Below are positions 36,932 to 43,191 of a stretch of DNA of 64,000 nucleotides, piece by piece; within the stretch, counting starts at the first letter, position 1, and each line of letters starts with the position of its first letter. The stretch is from a virus. Made by a program: the position numbers and the translations under genes. The notes below the pieces were generated by a model that worked only from the letters and a program-made list of their open reading frames with translations, was not told the origin of the DNA and did not search any database. The stretch lies in IMG/VR virus record IMGVR_UViG_3300020411_003736, positions 1-64,000 of that record; one strand, 5' to 3'.

Positions 36932-37172
36932 AGAAACCCATATCTTTTAATACAATTAATGCTAAATGATTAGCCATAGCTCTATACTTAGAATGATTAC
37001 CCAACGCATTAATCAGATTAACAAAATATTCAGTAGGAATATGTTCTATCTCAAATTCCATCATAGCTTCACACGCAGTTGCAAATGATTTTAATGCTAC
37101 ATCAACATCTTCAGGTAAGTTTTCTACCACTTTTAATTTTTTAAAAACTTCCGATAAATTTTCTTTTTCCAT
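36918..37172 (-). CDS. small helical protein, 84 residues
   Basis: The first gene leftward from the divergent promoter at 37178-37206. The product is a compact helical protein (FKKLKVVENLPEDVDVALKS). TATCC-type ribosome site (GGATATG) is very close to the start. Function unknown. Confidence 0.5.
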   Translation of the reverse strand: MEKENLSEVFKKLKVVENLPEDVDVALKSFATACEAMMEFEIEHIPTEYFVNLINALGNHSKYRAMANHLALIVLKDMGFFDDK

Positions 37173-37177
37173 ATCCT

Positions 37178-37206
37178 AATATACATTATTTCGTTTAATT
37201 AATCAA
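37178..37206 (-). promoter_or_regulatory. early/middle sigma70-type promoter (divergent)
   Basis: The minus strand reads TTGATT, a 17-nt spacer and TATATT. It overlaps the opposite-strand late element region, so this is a divergent promoter pair at the strand switch. Confidence 0.55.
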
Positions 37207-37210
37207 GCTT

Positions 37211-37219
37211 TATATTTAT
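37211..37219 (+). promoter_or_regulatory. late-type promoter element
   Basis: The plus strand reads TATATTTAT 34 nt before the ATG at 37253, with AGGAG between. It would start the plus-strand island. Confidence 0.55.
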
Positions 37220-37252
37220 AAGTACAACGCGTTAATTTCATAGGAGTTTAAA

Positions 37253-37447
37253 ATGAAATCTATATTATCAGGAATACTTTCTCTCTTTATATTCTTTGGT
37301 GCTGTTCCAACTGCTAATGCTGCAGATATGAACATGGCAGGAATGGAAGAAGTAAAGAAAAAGAAGAAGAAGAAAGGTAAAAAACTTTCCGAAAAAGGAA
37401 AGAAAAAGAAGAAAGGATTCTTCTCAAAAGTATTTGGTTCTAAGTAA
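37253..37447 (+). CDS. exported Lys-rich peptide, 64 residues
   Basis: The protein has a signal peptide (MKSILSGILSLFIFFG...PTANAA, cleavage before Asp) and a very basic mature part of Lys runs (KKKKKKKGKK) ending FFSKVFGSK. AGGAG lies at a good distance upstream. A strong terminator follows. The mature peptide could bind membrane, lipopolysaccharide or nucleic acid; the role is unknown. Confidence 0.6.
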   Translation: MKSILSGILSLFIFFGAVPTANAADMNMAGMEEVKKKKKKKGKKLSEKGKKKKKGFFSKVFGSK

Positions 37448-37470
37448 CCAATCACTTTTAAATATACAAT

Positions 37471-37503
37471 AAAAAGCCAGATTATTTTTAATCTGGCTTT
37501 TTT
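37471..37503. terminator. rho-independent terminator (14-bp stem, T run)
   Basis: AAAAAGCCAGATTA pairs perfectly with TAATCTGGCTTTTT across a TTTT loop. The plus strand ends in a T run, so it terminates the 64-residue gene; the A run on the other side would allow function on the minus strand too. Confidence 0.9.
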
Positions 37504-37518
37504 ATATATTTTATTCTC

Positions 37519-37527
37519 TATATTTAT
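37519..37527 (+). promoter_or_regulatory. late-type promoter element next to start codon
   Basis: The plus strand reads TATATTTAT with only 6 nt before the ATG at 37534. No ribosome site fits between, so a leaderless transcript is predicted if the T4 late spacing applies. Confidence 0.45.
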
Positions 37528-37533
37528 GTATGT

Positions 37534-37797
37534 ATGGAAGAGTATTCTCAGTTTATACCAAAGGGTTCTGGCTCTAATATTAAGTTTGTGGTAAACATAG
37601 TAGGATTATTAGGTGCTATGGCTGGTGGATGGTATAAGTTAGAGAGTAGAGTATCTGATTTGGAAAGACAATTAGAGCAACAAGAAAAAGTTAAATCCAT
37701 ACAGCGTGAAATAGAATTGATGGAGAGAGACCAACAGTTAGAAGAATTAAAGTGGCAGTTTAAATTAGATTCATTAAAAATGGCTAACAATGATTAA
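37534..37797 (+). CDS. membrane/coiled-coil protein, 87 residues
   Basis: A short membrane segment (IKFVVNIVGLLGAMAGGWYK) is followed by a long coiled coil (ESRVSDLERQLEQQEKVKSI). The stop codon is formed inside the ATGATTAAG start block of the next gene. Small anchored coiled coils of this type are common among late phage genes. Function unknown. Confidence 0.6.
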   Translation: MEEYSQFIPKGSGSNIKFVVNIVGLLGAMAGGWYKLESRVSDLERQLEQQEKVKSIQREIELMERDQQLEELKWQFKLDSLKMANND

Positions 37798-38026
37798 GTT
37801 AAAAGATTTACTTAACGAGAGATATGTATCAAAAAGGTCTGATACGATTGAAGATGTATATCAATCTGCAGTAGACTCATTAGAAGACTTATCTGATTTA
37901 TTCAAAAAACATGCACCAGAAGAAAGATTATTATCCCGTACTTTAGAAAAACAATCTATGATGGTAAGAAGAATGATAACTAAAAGTAAATCTTATCAAG
38001 ATATTAAGGATATGACAAATGATTAA
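37790..38026 (+). CDS. putative capsid-targeted protein with MIKLKDLLNE leader (copy 1)
   Basis: The 78-residue protein begins MIKLKDLLNE|RYVSKRSDTI. The leader is almost identical to three other genes in this cluster, whereas what follows differs. In T4, internal head proteins carry a similar short N-terminal capsid-targeting sequence cleaved by the gp21 protease after (L/I)xE; LNE fits. The mature part is helical and charged. This role is inferred from pattern only. The stop again falls in the next start block. Confidence 0.55.
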   Translation: MIKLKDLLNERYVSKRSDTIEDVYQSAVDSLEDLSDLFKKHAPEERLLSRTLEKQSMMVRRMITKSKSYQDIKDMTND

Positions 38027-38204
38027 ATTAAAATGGATTCTTGCAATAATTCTTTTATGTGGCGCCTTAGAACCTATTGAAGCTAATGTTAAAGAAGGTA
38101 AGGAACAAATAAAAGAAAAGAAACCAAAGAAACATACGCCAGGATGCAATTGTGGTGAACCACCAAAACCACCAAAGTTTTGGTTTTGGTTCAATTGGAA
38201 ATAA
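38019..38204 (+). CDS. exported Pro/Lys/Trp-rich peptide (leader variant)
   Basis: The 61-residue protein starts MIKLKWILAIILLCGALEPI, a signal peptide built on the same initial codons, followed by a Lys-rich stretch, GCNCG and a PPKPPKFWFWFNWK tail. AAGGA precedes the start. It may be a small lipoprotein or periplasmic peptide. It shows the same repeat start but has lost LNE. Confidence 0.5.
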   Translation: MIKLKWILAIILLCGALEPIEANVKEGKEQIKEKKPKKHTPGCNCGEPPKPPKFWFWFNWK

Positions 38205-38205
38205 A

Positions 38206-38472
38206 ATGATTAAGTTAAAAGATTTACTAATAACATTCTTTCTGTTATCAACATTGAATGGGCAAGAGATACTAAAGGATGGTGTTAAACCAACATCATT
38301 TACTTATGAAGAAGCGGTAGAGATGTTAAAGGCTCGTGACGCTGAGTGGGAAGCTAAAGTTAAGAAGTTGGAAGAGAGAGTATATGTAGATTCTCTTATC
38401 ATAGTTGCAAAGAACGCTCACATTGAATCCCAAAAGAAACAGATAAAGGTATTGGAGTTACTTACAAAATGA
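38206..38472 (+). CDS. exported coiled-coil protein (leader variant)
   Basis: The true start is the ATG at 38206, 1 nt after the previous stop. The 88-residue protein begins MIKLKDLLITFFLLSTLNGQ, so the shared leader runs into a signal peptide with a likely cleavage at NG-Q. The mature part is a coiled coil (YEEAVEMLKARDAEWEAKVK), reminiscent of spanin subunits but without a lipobox. Overlaps the next start. Confidence 0.5.
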   Translation: MIKLKDLLITFFLLSTLNGQEILKDGVKPTSFTYEEAVEMLKARDAEWEAKVKKLEERVYVDSLIIVAKNAHIESQKKQIKVLELLTK

Positions 38473-39158
38473 TTAAGTTAAAAGATTTATTAAACGAAGG
38501 AAAGTACACAGTTTATTTTGATGTTGGTTCACCTGGCTTAATGTCTAAAACTGTTAGTGCAAGAAATGAAAAGGAAGCTGCTAAACAAGTTGCTAGTGGA
38601 TTAAAGGGTGGCGCAAAACTTATTAAAAAAGTGGTAAAGGAAGGAACTGGTCTTACATATAAAAAAGGTAAGACAGTAAAGGTTAAACATAAAACATCTG
38701 GAAAAAGTATTGTTATTATAGATAAACCAAATGTAAGAAGAGAATATGAAAAAATAGGATTTTTTGCTGAAGGAAGTTGTGGGTATGGAATAGATGGAAA
38801 GGTTGGTAAAAAGCCAGCAGGTCCTCATTTGTTAAAAAAGAAGAAAAAAATATTAAAATCAAGAGTACATGAAGCACCAGGTAAATCTGGCAAAGATGAA
38901 TATGTTGGTACTGCTAGAGTTAAAGTAGAGCCTGGTACATATAAAGGTCAAAGAGTTAATTTTCACGATGTATCAATGTATCGTGACCATAAAAAACCAT
39001 ATCATTATTATTTGACAATTAGACTTGCTCACTCTGATGGTAAGAAAGTTGATATGGTGATAAGTACAGGCACACATATTCTAAAAAAAGCTGGTAAGTG
39101 GGCACAAGGATTTATTAAGAGAAGAGTTGGTGGGACTGGTAAAGAGAGATTTCAATAA
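38469..39158 (+). CDS. putative capsid-targeted basic protein with MIKLKDLLNE leader (copy 2)
   Basis: The 229-residue protein begins MIKLKDLLNE|GKYTVYFDVG. The mature region is strongly basic (KKGKTVKVKHK, LLKKKKKILKSRVHEAPGK) with a C-terminal beta-rich section (YHYYLTIRLAHSDGKKVDMV). A DNA-binding internal head protein would fit the leader and charge. No homologous family is recognised. Start overlaps the upstream gene by ATGA. Confidence 0.5.
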   Translation: MIKLKDLLNEGKYTVYFDVGSPGLMSKTVSARNEKEAAKQVASGLKGGAKLIKKVVKEGTGLTYKKGKTVKVKHKTSGKSIVIIDKPNVRREYEKIGFFAEGSCGYGIDGKVGKKPAGPHLLKKKKKILKSRVHEAPGKSGKDEYVGTARVKVEPGTYKGQRVNFHDVSMYRDHKKPYHYYLTIRLAHSDGKKVDMVISTGTHILKKAGKWAQGFIKRRVGGTGKERFQ

Positions 39159-39298
39159 TGACTAAACATTTAAAAGAAACAAACATGGGTTATTTTAAAC
39201 ATTGGTGGAGAGCTATGAAGTTAAGTGGTGCACTATTTATTCATGCATTCTTACCTGATGTTTTAAGTGATTACGCAAGTAAGGAGTTACAGAAATGA
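39158..39298 (+). CDS. small protein, DUF6356-like, 46 residues
   Basis: A 46-residue frame coupled to both neighbours (TAATG before, ATGA after) encodes a protein with FKHWWRAMKLSGALFIHAFL then PDVLSDYASKELQK. The pattern H-x7-A/S-x-x3-HAxxPxxxxxxAS resembles the DUF6356 family found in marine phages. Probably membrane-associated. Function unknown. Confidence 0.6.
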   Translation: MTKHLKETNMGYFKHWWRAMKLSGALFIHAFLPDVLSDYASKELQK

Positions 39299-39570
39299 GT
39301 AATGTATTAACATTAACACTAAAGAAGAAATACTTTGACGCAATATTAAGTGGTGAGAAAACAATAGAGTATAGGGATATAACTGATTATTGGAGACCAC
39401 GATTGGAGAATAAAGATTATGATACTATTCTATTTAGGAATGGATATAGTCCTGATTCACCTACAATGACTGTAGAGTATAAAGAATTAACAATAGATAG
39501 ACAATCTAATCCAAACCGATACGCATTAGTGTTGGGAGAAGTATTAGATTCTGCAAATTTGAAGAACTGA
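39295..39570 (+). CDS. ASCH domain protein
   Basis: The 91-residue protein matches the ASCH fold: LTLKKKYFDAILSGEKTIEY with the conserved GEKxxEYR, then DTILFRNGY and a C-terminal strand YALVLGEVLD. ASCH domains bind RNA or act on nucleosides and occur in many phages. Coupled by ATGA to the upstream gene. Confidence 0.75.
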   Translation: MSNVLTLTLKKKYFDAILSGEKTIEYRDITDYWRPRLENKDYDTILFRNGYSPDSPTMTVEYKELTIDRQSNPNRYALVLGEVLDSANLKN

Positions 39571-39599
39571 TAACCTTAAACAAAAGGAGTGAGAAGTAA

Positions 39600-39887
39600 A
39601 TGGGACTATTTGGTAATGACGCTGAGTTAGAAGCTAAGATAACTCAAATTGAACAGAATATATCTGTAATAGAAGAACGGATTACACAACTTAATGTTGA
39701 TGTAGAGAGTTCTTATTCAGATATAAAGAACGATATCCAAAGGTTAAAAACAAATACATTGGAGAGTCTTGAGATACCAGAGCCTGTAGTTACATCCACA
39801 ATAGATGAATCCAAACTAAGTGATTTGGAACAAAGGTTAGAAACAATAGAGAAGAGATTAATGATTGGTGGATGGGCACCTAAGTAG
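39600..39887 (+). CDS. coiled-coil protein, 95 residues
   Basis: AGGAG lies 12 nt upstream of the start. The product starts MGLFGNDAELEAKITQIEQN and consists of two coiled-coil segments with a Pro-containing hinge (IPEPVVTS). It ends 8 nt into the convergent minus-strand gene. Structural or assembly role possible. Confidence 0.55.
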   Translation: MGLFGNDAELEAKITQIEQNISVIEERITQLNVDVESSYSDIKNDIQRLKTNTLESLEIPEPVVTSTIDESKLSDLEQRLETIEKRLMIGGWAPK

Positions 39888-40056
39888 AAATATCTTTTAT
39901 CTTTTTACCACTATCTATATAATCCATAATATAACGCTCTATATCTTTAGGTCTAATATATAACCCAAACATCTTTATTGAACCCTTCTTATTGCTGAGT
40001 AGTTCTTGTTCTAAACACATTCGTTTAAATAGGTACTTAGCTAAATCATCTAACAT
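39880..40056 (-). CDS. small protein, 58 residues
   Basis: The minus frame encodes MLDDLAKYLFKRMCLEQELL and continues to DSGKKIKDIST. It lies 14 nt downstream of the Cys-rich peptide gene and overlaps the end of the plus-strand gene by 8 nt. The ribosome site is weak. No family recognised. Confidence 0.5.
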   Translation of the reverse strand: MLDDLAKYLFKRMCLEQELLSNKKGSIKMFGLYIRPKDIERYIMDYIDSGKKIKDIST

Positions 40057-40070
40057 TCTGCTAATATAAT

Positions 40071-40118
40071 CTATTTACAATCACATCCACAATCGCAACA
40101 TTCACAACACTTACACAT
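40071..40118 (-). CDS. 15-residue peptide with eight cysteines
   Basis: The frame encodes MCKCCECCDCGCDCK and stops at TAG. Cysteine occupies positions 2, 4, 5, 7, 8, 10, 12 and 14. GGAG lies 8 nt before the ATG, and a full TATATTTAT element lies 30 nt upstream, so it has its own expression signals. The composition is that of a miniature metallothionein or metal-cluster ligand. No such family is known to me; an alternative is a spurious frame, but start signals argue against this. Confidence 0.6.
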   Translation of the reverse strand: MCKCCECCDCGCDCK

Positions 40119-40147
40119 AATTTTCTCCAGTTTTATTATACACATAG

Positions 40148-40156
40148 ATAAATATA
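40148..40156 (-). promoter_or_regulatory. late-type promoter element
   Basis: The minus strand reads TATATTTAT, 30 nt upstream of the Cys-rich peptide start and followed by a proper ribosome site. Confidence 0.55.
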
Positions 40157-40260
40157 AAAAAGCTATACTGAAAAAAACCTGGCTCGGTATTCGTGTCGAT
40201 TTAGCGTGGGCCTCACACCTCTTCGATCGGTGGACAACCAAATGAAGATGTCGGTGTGGG

Positions 40261-40450
40261 GGTCGGGTGGTGTTTAGGTGTGGGGTAGTTGGTGGGTGGT
40301 AAAATCGAAACAAAATCGACAACATCGGAAATCGATTTGTAGGTCGGGTGGTGTGTTGTGTAAATGGTTGGTGGGTAGTAAAATCCCCTAAATCGGATTT
40401 GTCGGAAATAGGGCGGGTGGTGTGTTGTGTAAGTGGTTGGTGGATAGGGT
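40261..40450. repeat. G-rich imperfect direct repeats in the strand-switch region
   Basis: Three copies of a G-rich unit start at 40261, 40342 and 40411 (GGTCGGGTGGTG, GGTCGGGTGGTG, GGGCGGGTGGTG). Copies 2 and 3 share GTGTTGTGTAA(A/G)TGGTTGGTGG. Copies 1 and 2 continue with TAGTAAAATC-like and CGGA(A/T) segments. The base composition differs sharply from the AT-rich surroundings, and plus-strand G runs could form quadruplexes. The 360-nt stretch 40119-40478 holds no gene. A replication origin or protein-loading site is possible. Confidence 0.6.
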
Positions 40451-40478
40451 GATAGGTGTGATTGGGTTAACCATCACT

Positions 40479-40601
40479 TTACCATTCTTCACGCCTTCCA
40501 AAATTATTTTTGTTTATTCTTTTTTTAAGGTGTCGTTTATACCACCAAAAAAAATATATCTTTTGTATCCTATCTATTATGTAATGTATAAAATTAACCA
40601 T
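40479..40601 (-). CDS. small basic aromatic protein, 40 residues
   Basis: The frame begins MVNFIHYIIDRIQKIYFFWW and ends ...RREEW. GGGAG lies 6 nt before the ATG and the gene follows the 66-residue gene after 15 nt. It is basic in the second half. No family recognised. Confidence 0.5.
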   Translation of the reverse strand: MVNFIHYIIDRIQKIYFFWWYKRHLKKRINKNNFGRREEW

Positions 40602-40616
40602 AGTAACTCCCACGCC

Positions 40617-40639
40617 TTATTGAGACTCAATCTCAATAA
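40617..40639. repeat. inverted repeat at gene end (copy A)
   Basis: TTATTGAGA-CTCAA-TCTCAATAA is a 9-bp perfect palindrome that includes the stop codon of the 66-residue gene. The block CACGCCTTATTGAGACTCA recurs at 42630. Confidence 0.7.
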
Positions 40640-40817
40640 ATAATTCTAATTGGTTTGGGTTGGGTTTCATAGGTCGAAACCAATTACCATATTCATCAAT
40701 CCAATTTTCCCAACCATAAGAAGTCATTTGTATTTCTATACATTCCAACATATATGGTGTTAGATTGTCGTGTGATTCTAATGTGATTGGTAATTTACTA
40801 TGTCTTATTTTCTTCAT
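40617..40817 (-). CDS. small protein, 66 residues
   Basis: The product begins MKKIRHSKLPITLESHDNLT and ends NQLELFIEIESQ. Trp/Tyr-rich middle (SYGWENWIDEYGNW). The last codons lie inside an inverted repeat. Unknown function. Confidence 0.5.
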   Translation of the reverse strand: MKKIRHSKLPITLESHDNLTPYMLECIEIQMTSYGWENWIDEYGNWFRPMKPNPNQLELFIEIESQ

Positions 40818-40901
40818 TCATTTTTCTTTACATATTAGTAATATCAGATATATCTTATATTACTCATTCGTAAAATGGAAGTGCCTCTTTTTAATAGAAT
40901 A

Positions 40902-40936
40902 GGTGGGGTAAGAAAAAGGAGGAAACTCACCCCACC
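40902..40936. terminator. hairpin after the AAA+ ATPase gene
   Basis: GGTGGGGT pairs with ACCCCACC (8 bp) across a 19-nt loop, 20 nt after the ATPase stop on the minus strand. The T run is weak, so it may protect or end the transcript. Confidence 0.5.
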
Positions 40937-40955
40937 ACACGATGGGTAAATGAAC

Positions 40956-42104
40956 TTAGTCACTCACCTCATCAAATAATTCTTCATCACTTCCATCACT
41001 CACAAACTTTTGAACGATTTGTTTGACAAAGGTTCTTTCGGAATCAACACCACCACTACTATCGTATTGTGGGTAGATTGTGATATCCGCGGATTCTTCC
41101 AAAGTGAATCCATCAAATAATAGTGATACTATTTCAACAGAAGTTCGAGTTGAGATACCACTACTAATTCGTGGATTATCATTTAGTGATTCCATTCGTG
41201 TCATATGAGATATTTTACTTACATTAGAAACTAATGTCTCATCTACAGATGGAAACATATATCTGAGTAATCCGAACTCTTCTTCTTCATTTAGTAAATC
41301 CATTTCAATAGTAGTGAACCTATCCATAAGTGCCTTATCTAATTGTCGGGTCGCGGTATACTCATTACCTATGTTCGCCGTGGCGACAAATGTAACTCCA
41401 TCAGATACCTTTATTGTATCCGAACCATCTTTTTCATCCAACCTTAAATATCTTTGTCCATAATCCAAAACAGACATTAGGATATTCCACGCATCGGGAT
41501 GTGCCCGCGTCAACTCATCCAATAGTATGATTGAGTTTGGAGTTTGTATCGCCTTTACAAAAAGTGATTCCGAAAAGTAAGTTCCTTTTTTGGAATCGAA
41601 ATGTGTATTTCCAATTAGGGTACTTCGTGGATCTTGTGTACTTCCCAAATTGAAGTAGAAAGATTCCCTATCCAAAGAATTGATTAAGGATTTCGCCGCG
41701 AGTGTCTTACCACACCCCGCTTGCCCTGTCATCATAATATTCTTACCTCTAATCGCAGACCTTATGAGATATTTCCACTTCAACTCTTTCATCACCAAAT
41801 CTTTTGGTTTGAGTTTATATGAAGTTGAAATGAAGTTCATCACTTCTTCGTGTTCAGATGGTATTTCGACATCCGAAGATGGTGGTGTAGTATATGTACT
41901 TCCCATACTATCGAATTGTGACATTGGGACTTTCCACCAATATATCCTTCCACCCTTCCCAACTCTTTGTTCTAAGGCCATACCCGCGTTAAAGGCGGAT
42001 TTTCGTGTGGATGTGAGAATCTCTGAAGTCCTTTTGACTCCATTCTGATCCCACGCATTGAATCTGTTCCCACTTTTTTCAATTTTAACGATTGTTGAAT
42101 TCAT
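40956..42104 (-). CDS. cobS: AAA+ ATPase of the MoxR/CobS type
   Basis: The 382-residue protein has an N-terminal extension (about 1-100) and an AAA+ domain: Walker A GQAGCGKT (127-134), Walker B SIILLDELTR (about 191-200), sensor VATANIGNEYT and the finger segment ALMDRFTTIEMD. MoxR/CobS ATPases work with VWA partners to insert metals or remodel complexes; the likely partner is the VWA protein at 45831-47798. AAGGAGAAAAAA precedes the ATG and an early-type promoter lies upstream. In cyanophages related genes are called cobS, but cobalt chelation is unproven here. Confidence 0.8.
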   Translation of the reverse strand: MNSTIVKIEKSGNRFNAWDQNGVKRTSEILTSTRKSAFNAGMALEQRVGKGGRIYWWKVPMSQFDSMGSTYTTPPSSDVEIPSEHEEVMNFISTSYKLKPKDLVMKELKWKYLIRSAIRGKNIMMTGQAGCGKTLAAKSLINSLDRESFYFNLGSTQDPRSTLIGNTHFDSKKGTYFSESLFVKAIQTPNSIILLDELTRAHPDAWNILMSVLDYGQRYLRLDEKDGSDTIKVSDGVTFVATANIGNEYTATRQLDKALMDRFTTIEMDLLNEEEEFGLLRYMFPSVDETLVSNVSKISHMTRMESLNDNPRISSGISTRTSVEIVSLLFDGFTLEESADITIYPQYDSSGGVDSERTFVKQIVQKFVSDGSDEELFDEVSD

Positions 42105-42132
42105 CGTTTTTTCTCCTTTTTCTGATACCTAA

Positions 42133-42161
42133 ATTTACTCACTAAATACTATATGAGTCAA
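42133..42161 (-). promoter_or_regulatory. early/middle sigma70-type promoter
   Basis: The minus strand reads A-tract, TTGACT, 17 nt, GTAAAT, 29 nt before the ATPase start. Confidence 0.55.
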
Positions 42162-42189
42162 GCTTTTTTTTCACTTTTTTTCAATAAAT

Positions 42190-42545
42190 CGCGAGGTGGG
42201 GAAGAGGTCTTATTGACATCGCCTTCCTCACCCACCGAAATTTTCAGAGGGAATTAGTCGTCACCATTCCCTCTATATCTTAACTCACCGAATGACTATT
42301 CCCGTCGGAATTCATTACAAAGTGTTTAAGAAGTCTTTAAAAAATCTTTGGGAGTCTTTGTCAATGAGTTCTCCCTTTTCTCATCACCTCTGAAAATTTT
42401 ATCATCACCACGAGGATTTTTATGATGATGGTTGGTACATTCTACTCCTTAGTTCGTATTTACCGGCCCAACTCGGTGAACTTCAAATAGGGTATCATTT
42501 AAGTCATCTAAGTCTCAATTCCTTTTTTTTATCTCTCTCATTACA
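42190..42545 (-). ncRNA. second structured non-coding transcript or long leader
   Basis: No credible gene lies in this roughly 350-nt stretch, which starts at an early-type promoter and ends before the ATPase promoter. A perfect 13-bp helix AAATTTTCAGAGG/CCTCTGAAAATTT pairs 42238-42250 with 42387-42399. An overlapping 9-bp hairpin AGAGGGAAT/ATTCCCTCT (42246-42274) competes with it. GGTGGG/CCCACC (42195-42236), GGGAG/CTCCC (42350-42375) and ATCATCA/TGATGAT (42401-42429) add to the fold. Mutually exclusive helices suggest a switch or a trans-acting RNA. Untested. Confidence 0.45.
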
Positions 42546-42550
42546 CCCAA

Positions 42551-42579
42551 ATGTACCCATAAAATGCAATATGAGTCAA
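42551..42579 (-). promoter_or_regulatory. early/middle sigma70-type promoter for the structured transcript
   Basis: The minus strand has AAAAAAAACC, TTGACT, a 17-nt spacer and GTACAT. No gene follows for about 400 nt, only the structured region. Confidence 0.55.
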
Positions 42580-42633
42580 GGTTTTTTTTCACTTTTTTTC
42601 ACTTTTTTTTACCATAAGTTATCCCCCCCACGC

Positions 42634-42658
42634 CTTATTGAGACTCATTATCAATAAG
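42634..42658. repeat. inverted repeat, copy B
   Basis: CTTATTGA-GACTCATTA-TCAATAAG is an 8-bp palindrome. It is preceded by the CCCACGCCTTATTGAGACTC block also found at 40610. A related GTTGAGTCTCAATAAC-type palindrome lies at 42696-42713. Confidence 0.65.
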
Positions 42659-42715
42659 TGTAACTATAGTAATATTAAGACTTACGACACGCATTTTGTT
42701 GAGTCTCAATAACAT
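42635..42715 (-). CDS. possible 26-residue peptide or relic gene end
   Basis: The minus frame starts MLLRLNKMRVVSLNITIVTL and ends IDNESQ, mirroring the IEIESQ end of the 66-residue gene at 40617, including the following AATAAGGCGTGGG. A promoter lies 43 nt upstream, but no ribosome site is seen. It may be the remnant of a duplicated gene. Confidence 0.25.
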   Translation of the reverse strand: MLLRLNKMRVVSLNITIVTLIDNESQ

Positions 42716-42757
42716 TTGAGTAATTAATCCAAAACTCTAAGTTATGGTAAAGTGTGG

Positions 42758-42786
42758 AATATACATAAAGTTATCCTTAAAGTCAA
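42758..42786 (-). promoter_or_regulatory. early/middle sigma70-type promoter
   Basis: The minus strand reads AAAAAGC, TTGACT, 17 nt and TATATT, one of the best -10 matches of the set. Downstream lie the inverted repeats. Confidence 0.65.
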
Positions 42787-42880
42787 GCTTTTTATATCGA
42801 TATATTGTTTTATATACCAAAAATTTTAAAGTGGCGTGCGTGTGTCCATAGTATTTTGGATTCTATAGTATATTATATTA

Positions 42881-42910
42881 ACCCTAATTAAAATATATAT
42901 TAGGGTTTTA
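42881..42910. terminator. hairpin in intergenic region
   Basis: ACCCTAAT pairs with ATTAGGGT (8 bp) over a 10-nt AT loop and is followed by TTTTAT on the plus strand. It sits between the minus-strand gene at 42976 and the promoter at 42758, so it could insulate the two units. The rest of 42787-42975 holds nothing I can name. Confidence 0.4.
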
Positions 42911-42975
42911 TGAAGTGGGTAATTGTGGTTTAAAGTGGTAACTTATGGTTAAGTACCACTATTATAAGGTATATC

Positions 42976-43191
42976 TTAATCTTCTATAAAATATTTGACT
43001 AAAACGGCGAGTTTATCCTCATATTCTGCCATTTTCTCTAATTCTTTTTCGATTGTCTCCATAGTATCTGGATGTTCCGCCACACCCACACCATTTTCAA
43101 TCATTATATTGATATTAACTTTATGTTTATTAATTTGGGATTCAAAGTAATCTTTCAATCCTTCCATTATATCATCTCTAAAGTTATTCAT
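42976..43191 (-). CDS. small helical protein, 71 residues
   Basis: The last gene of the small-gene run. The product is helical (NFRDDIMEGLKDYFESQINK) and starts in an ATGA overlap with the upstream stop. Unknown function. Confidence 0.5.
   Translation of the reverse strand: MNNFRDDIMEGLKDYFESQINKHKVNINIMIENGVGVAEHPDTMETIEKELEKMAEYEDKLAVLVKYFIED

Noticed and set aside
37216-37455. Phe-rich minus-strand frame
   Set aside because: It is the complement of the Lys-rich tail of the plus-strand gene at 37253, which has signal peptide, ribosome site, promoter and terminator.
40071-40325. 84-residue minus frame including the Cys-rich peptide
   Set aside because: Its upstream part runs through the promoter and G-rich repeats with no ribosome site; the ATG at 40118 with GGAG is the credible start.
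40422-40643. 73-residue plus-strand frame in the switch region
   Set aside because: It has no ribosome site, crosses the G-rich repeats and is antisense to two minus-strand genes with better signals.
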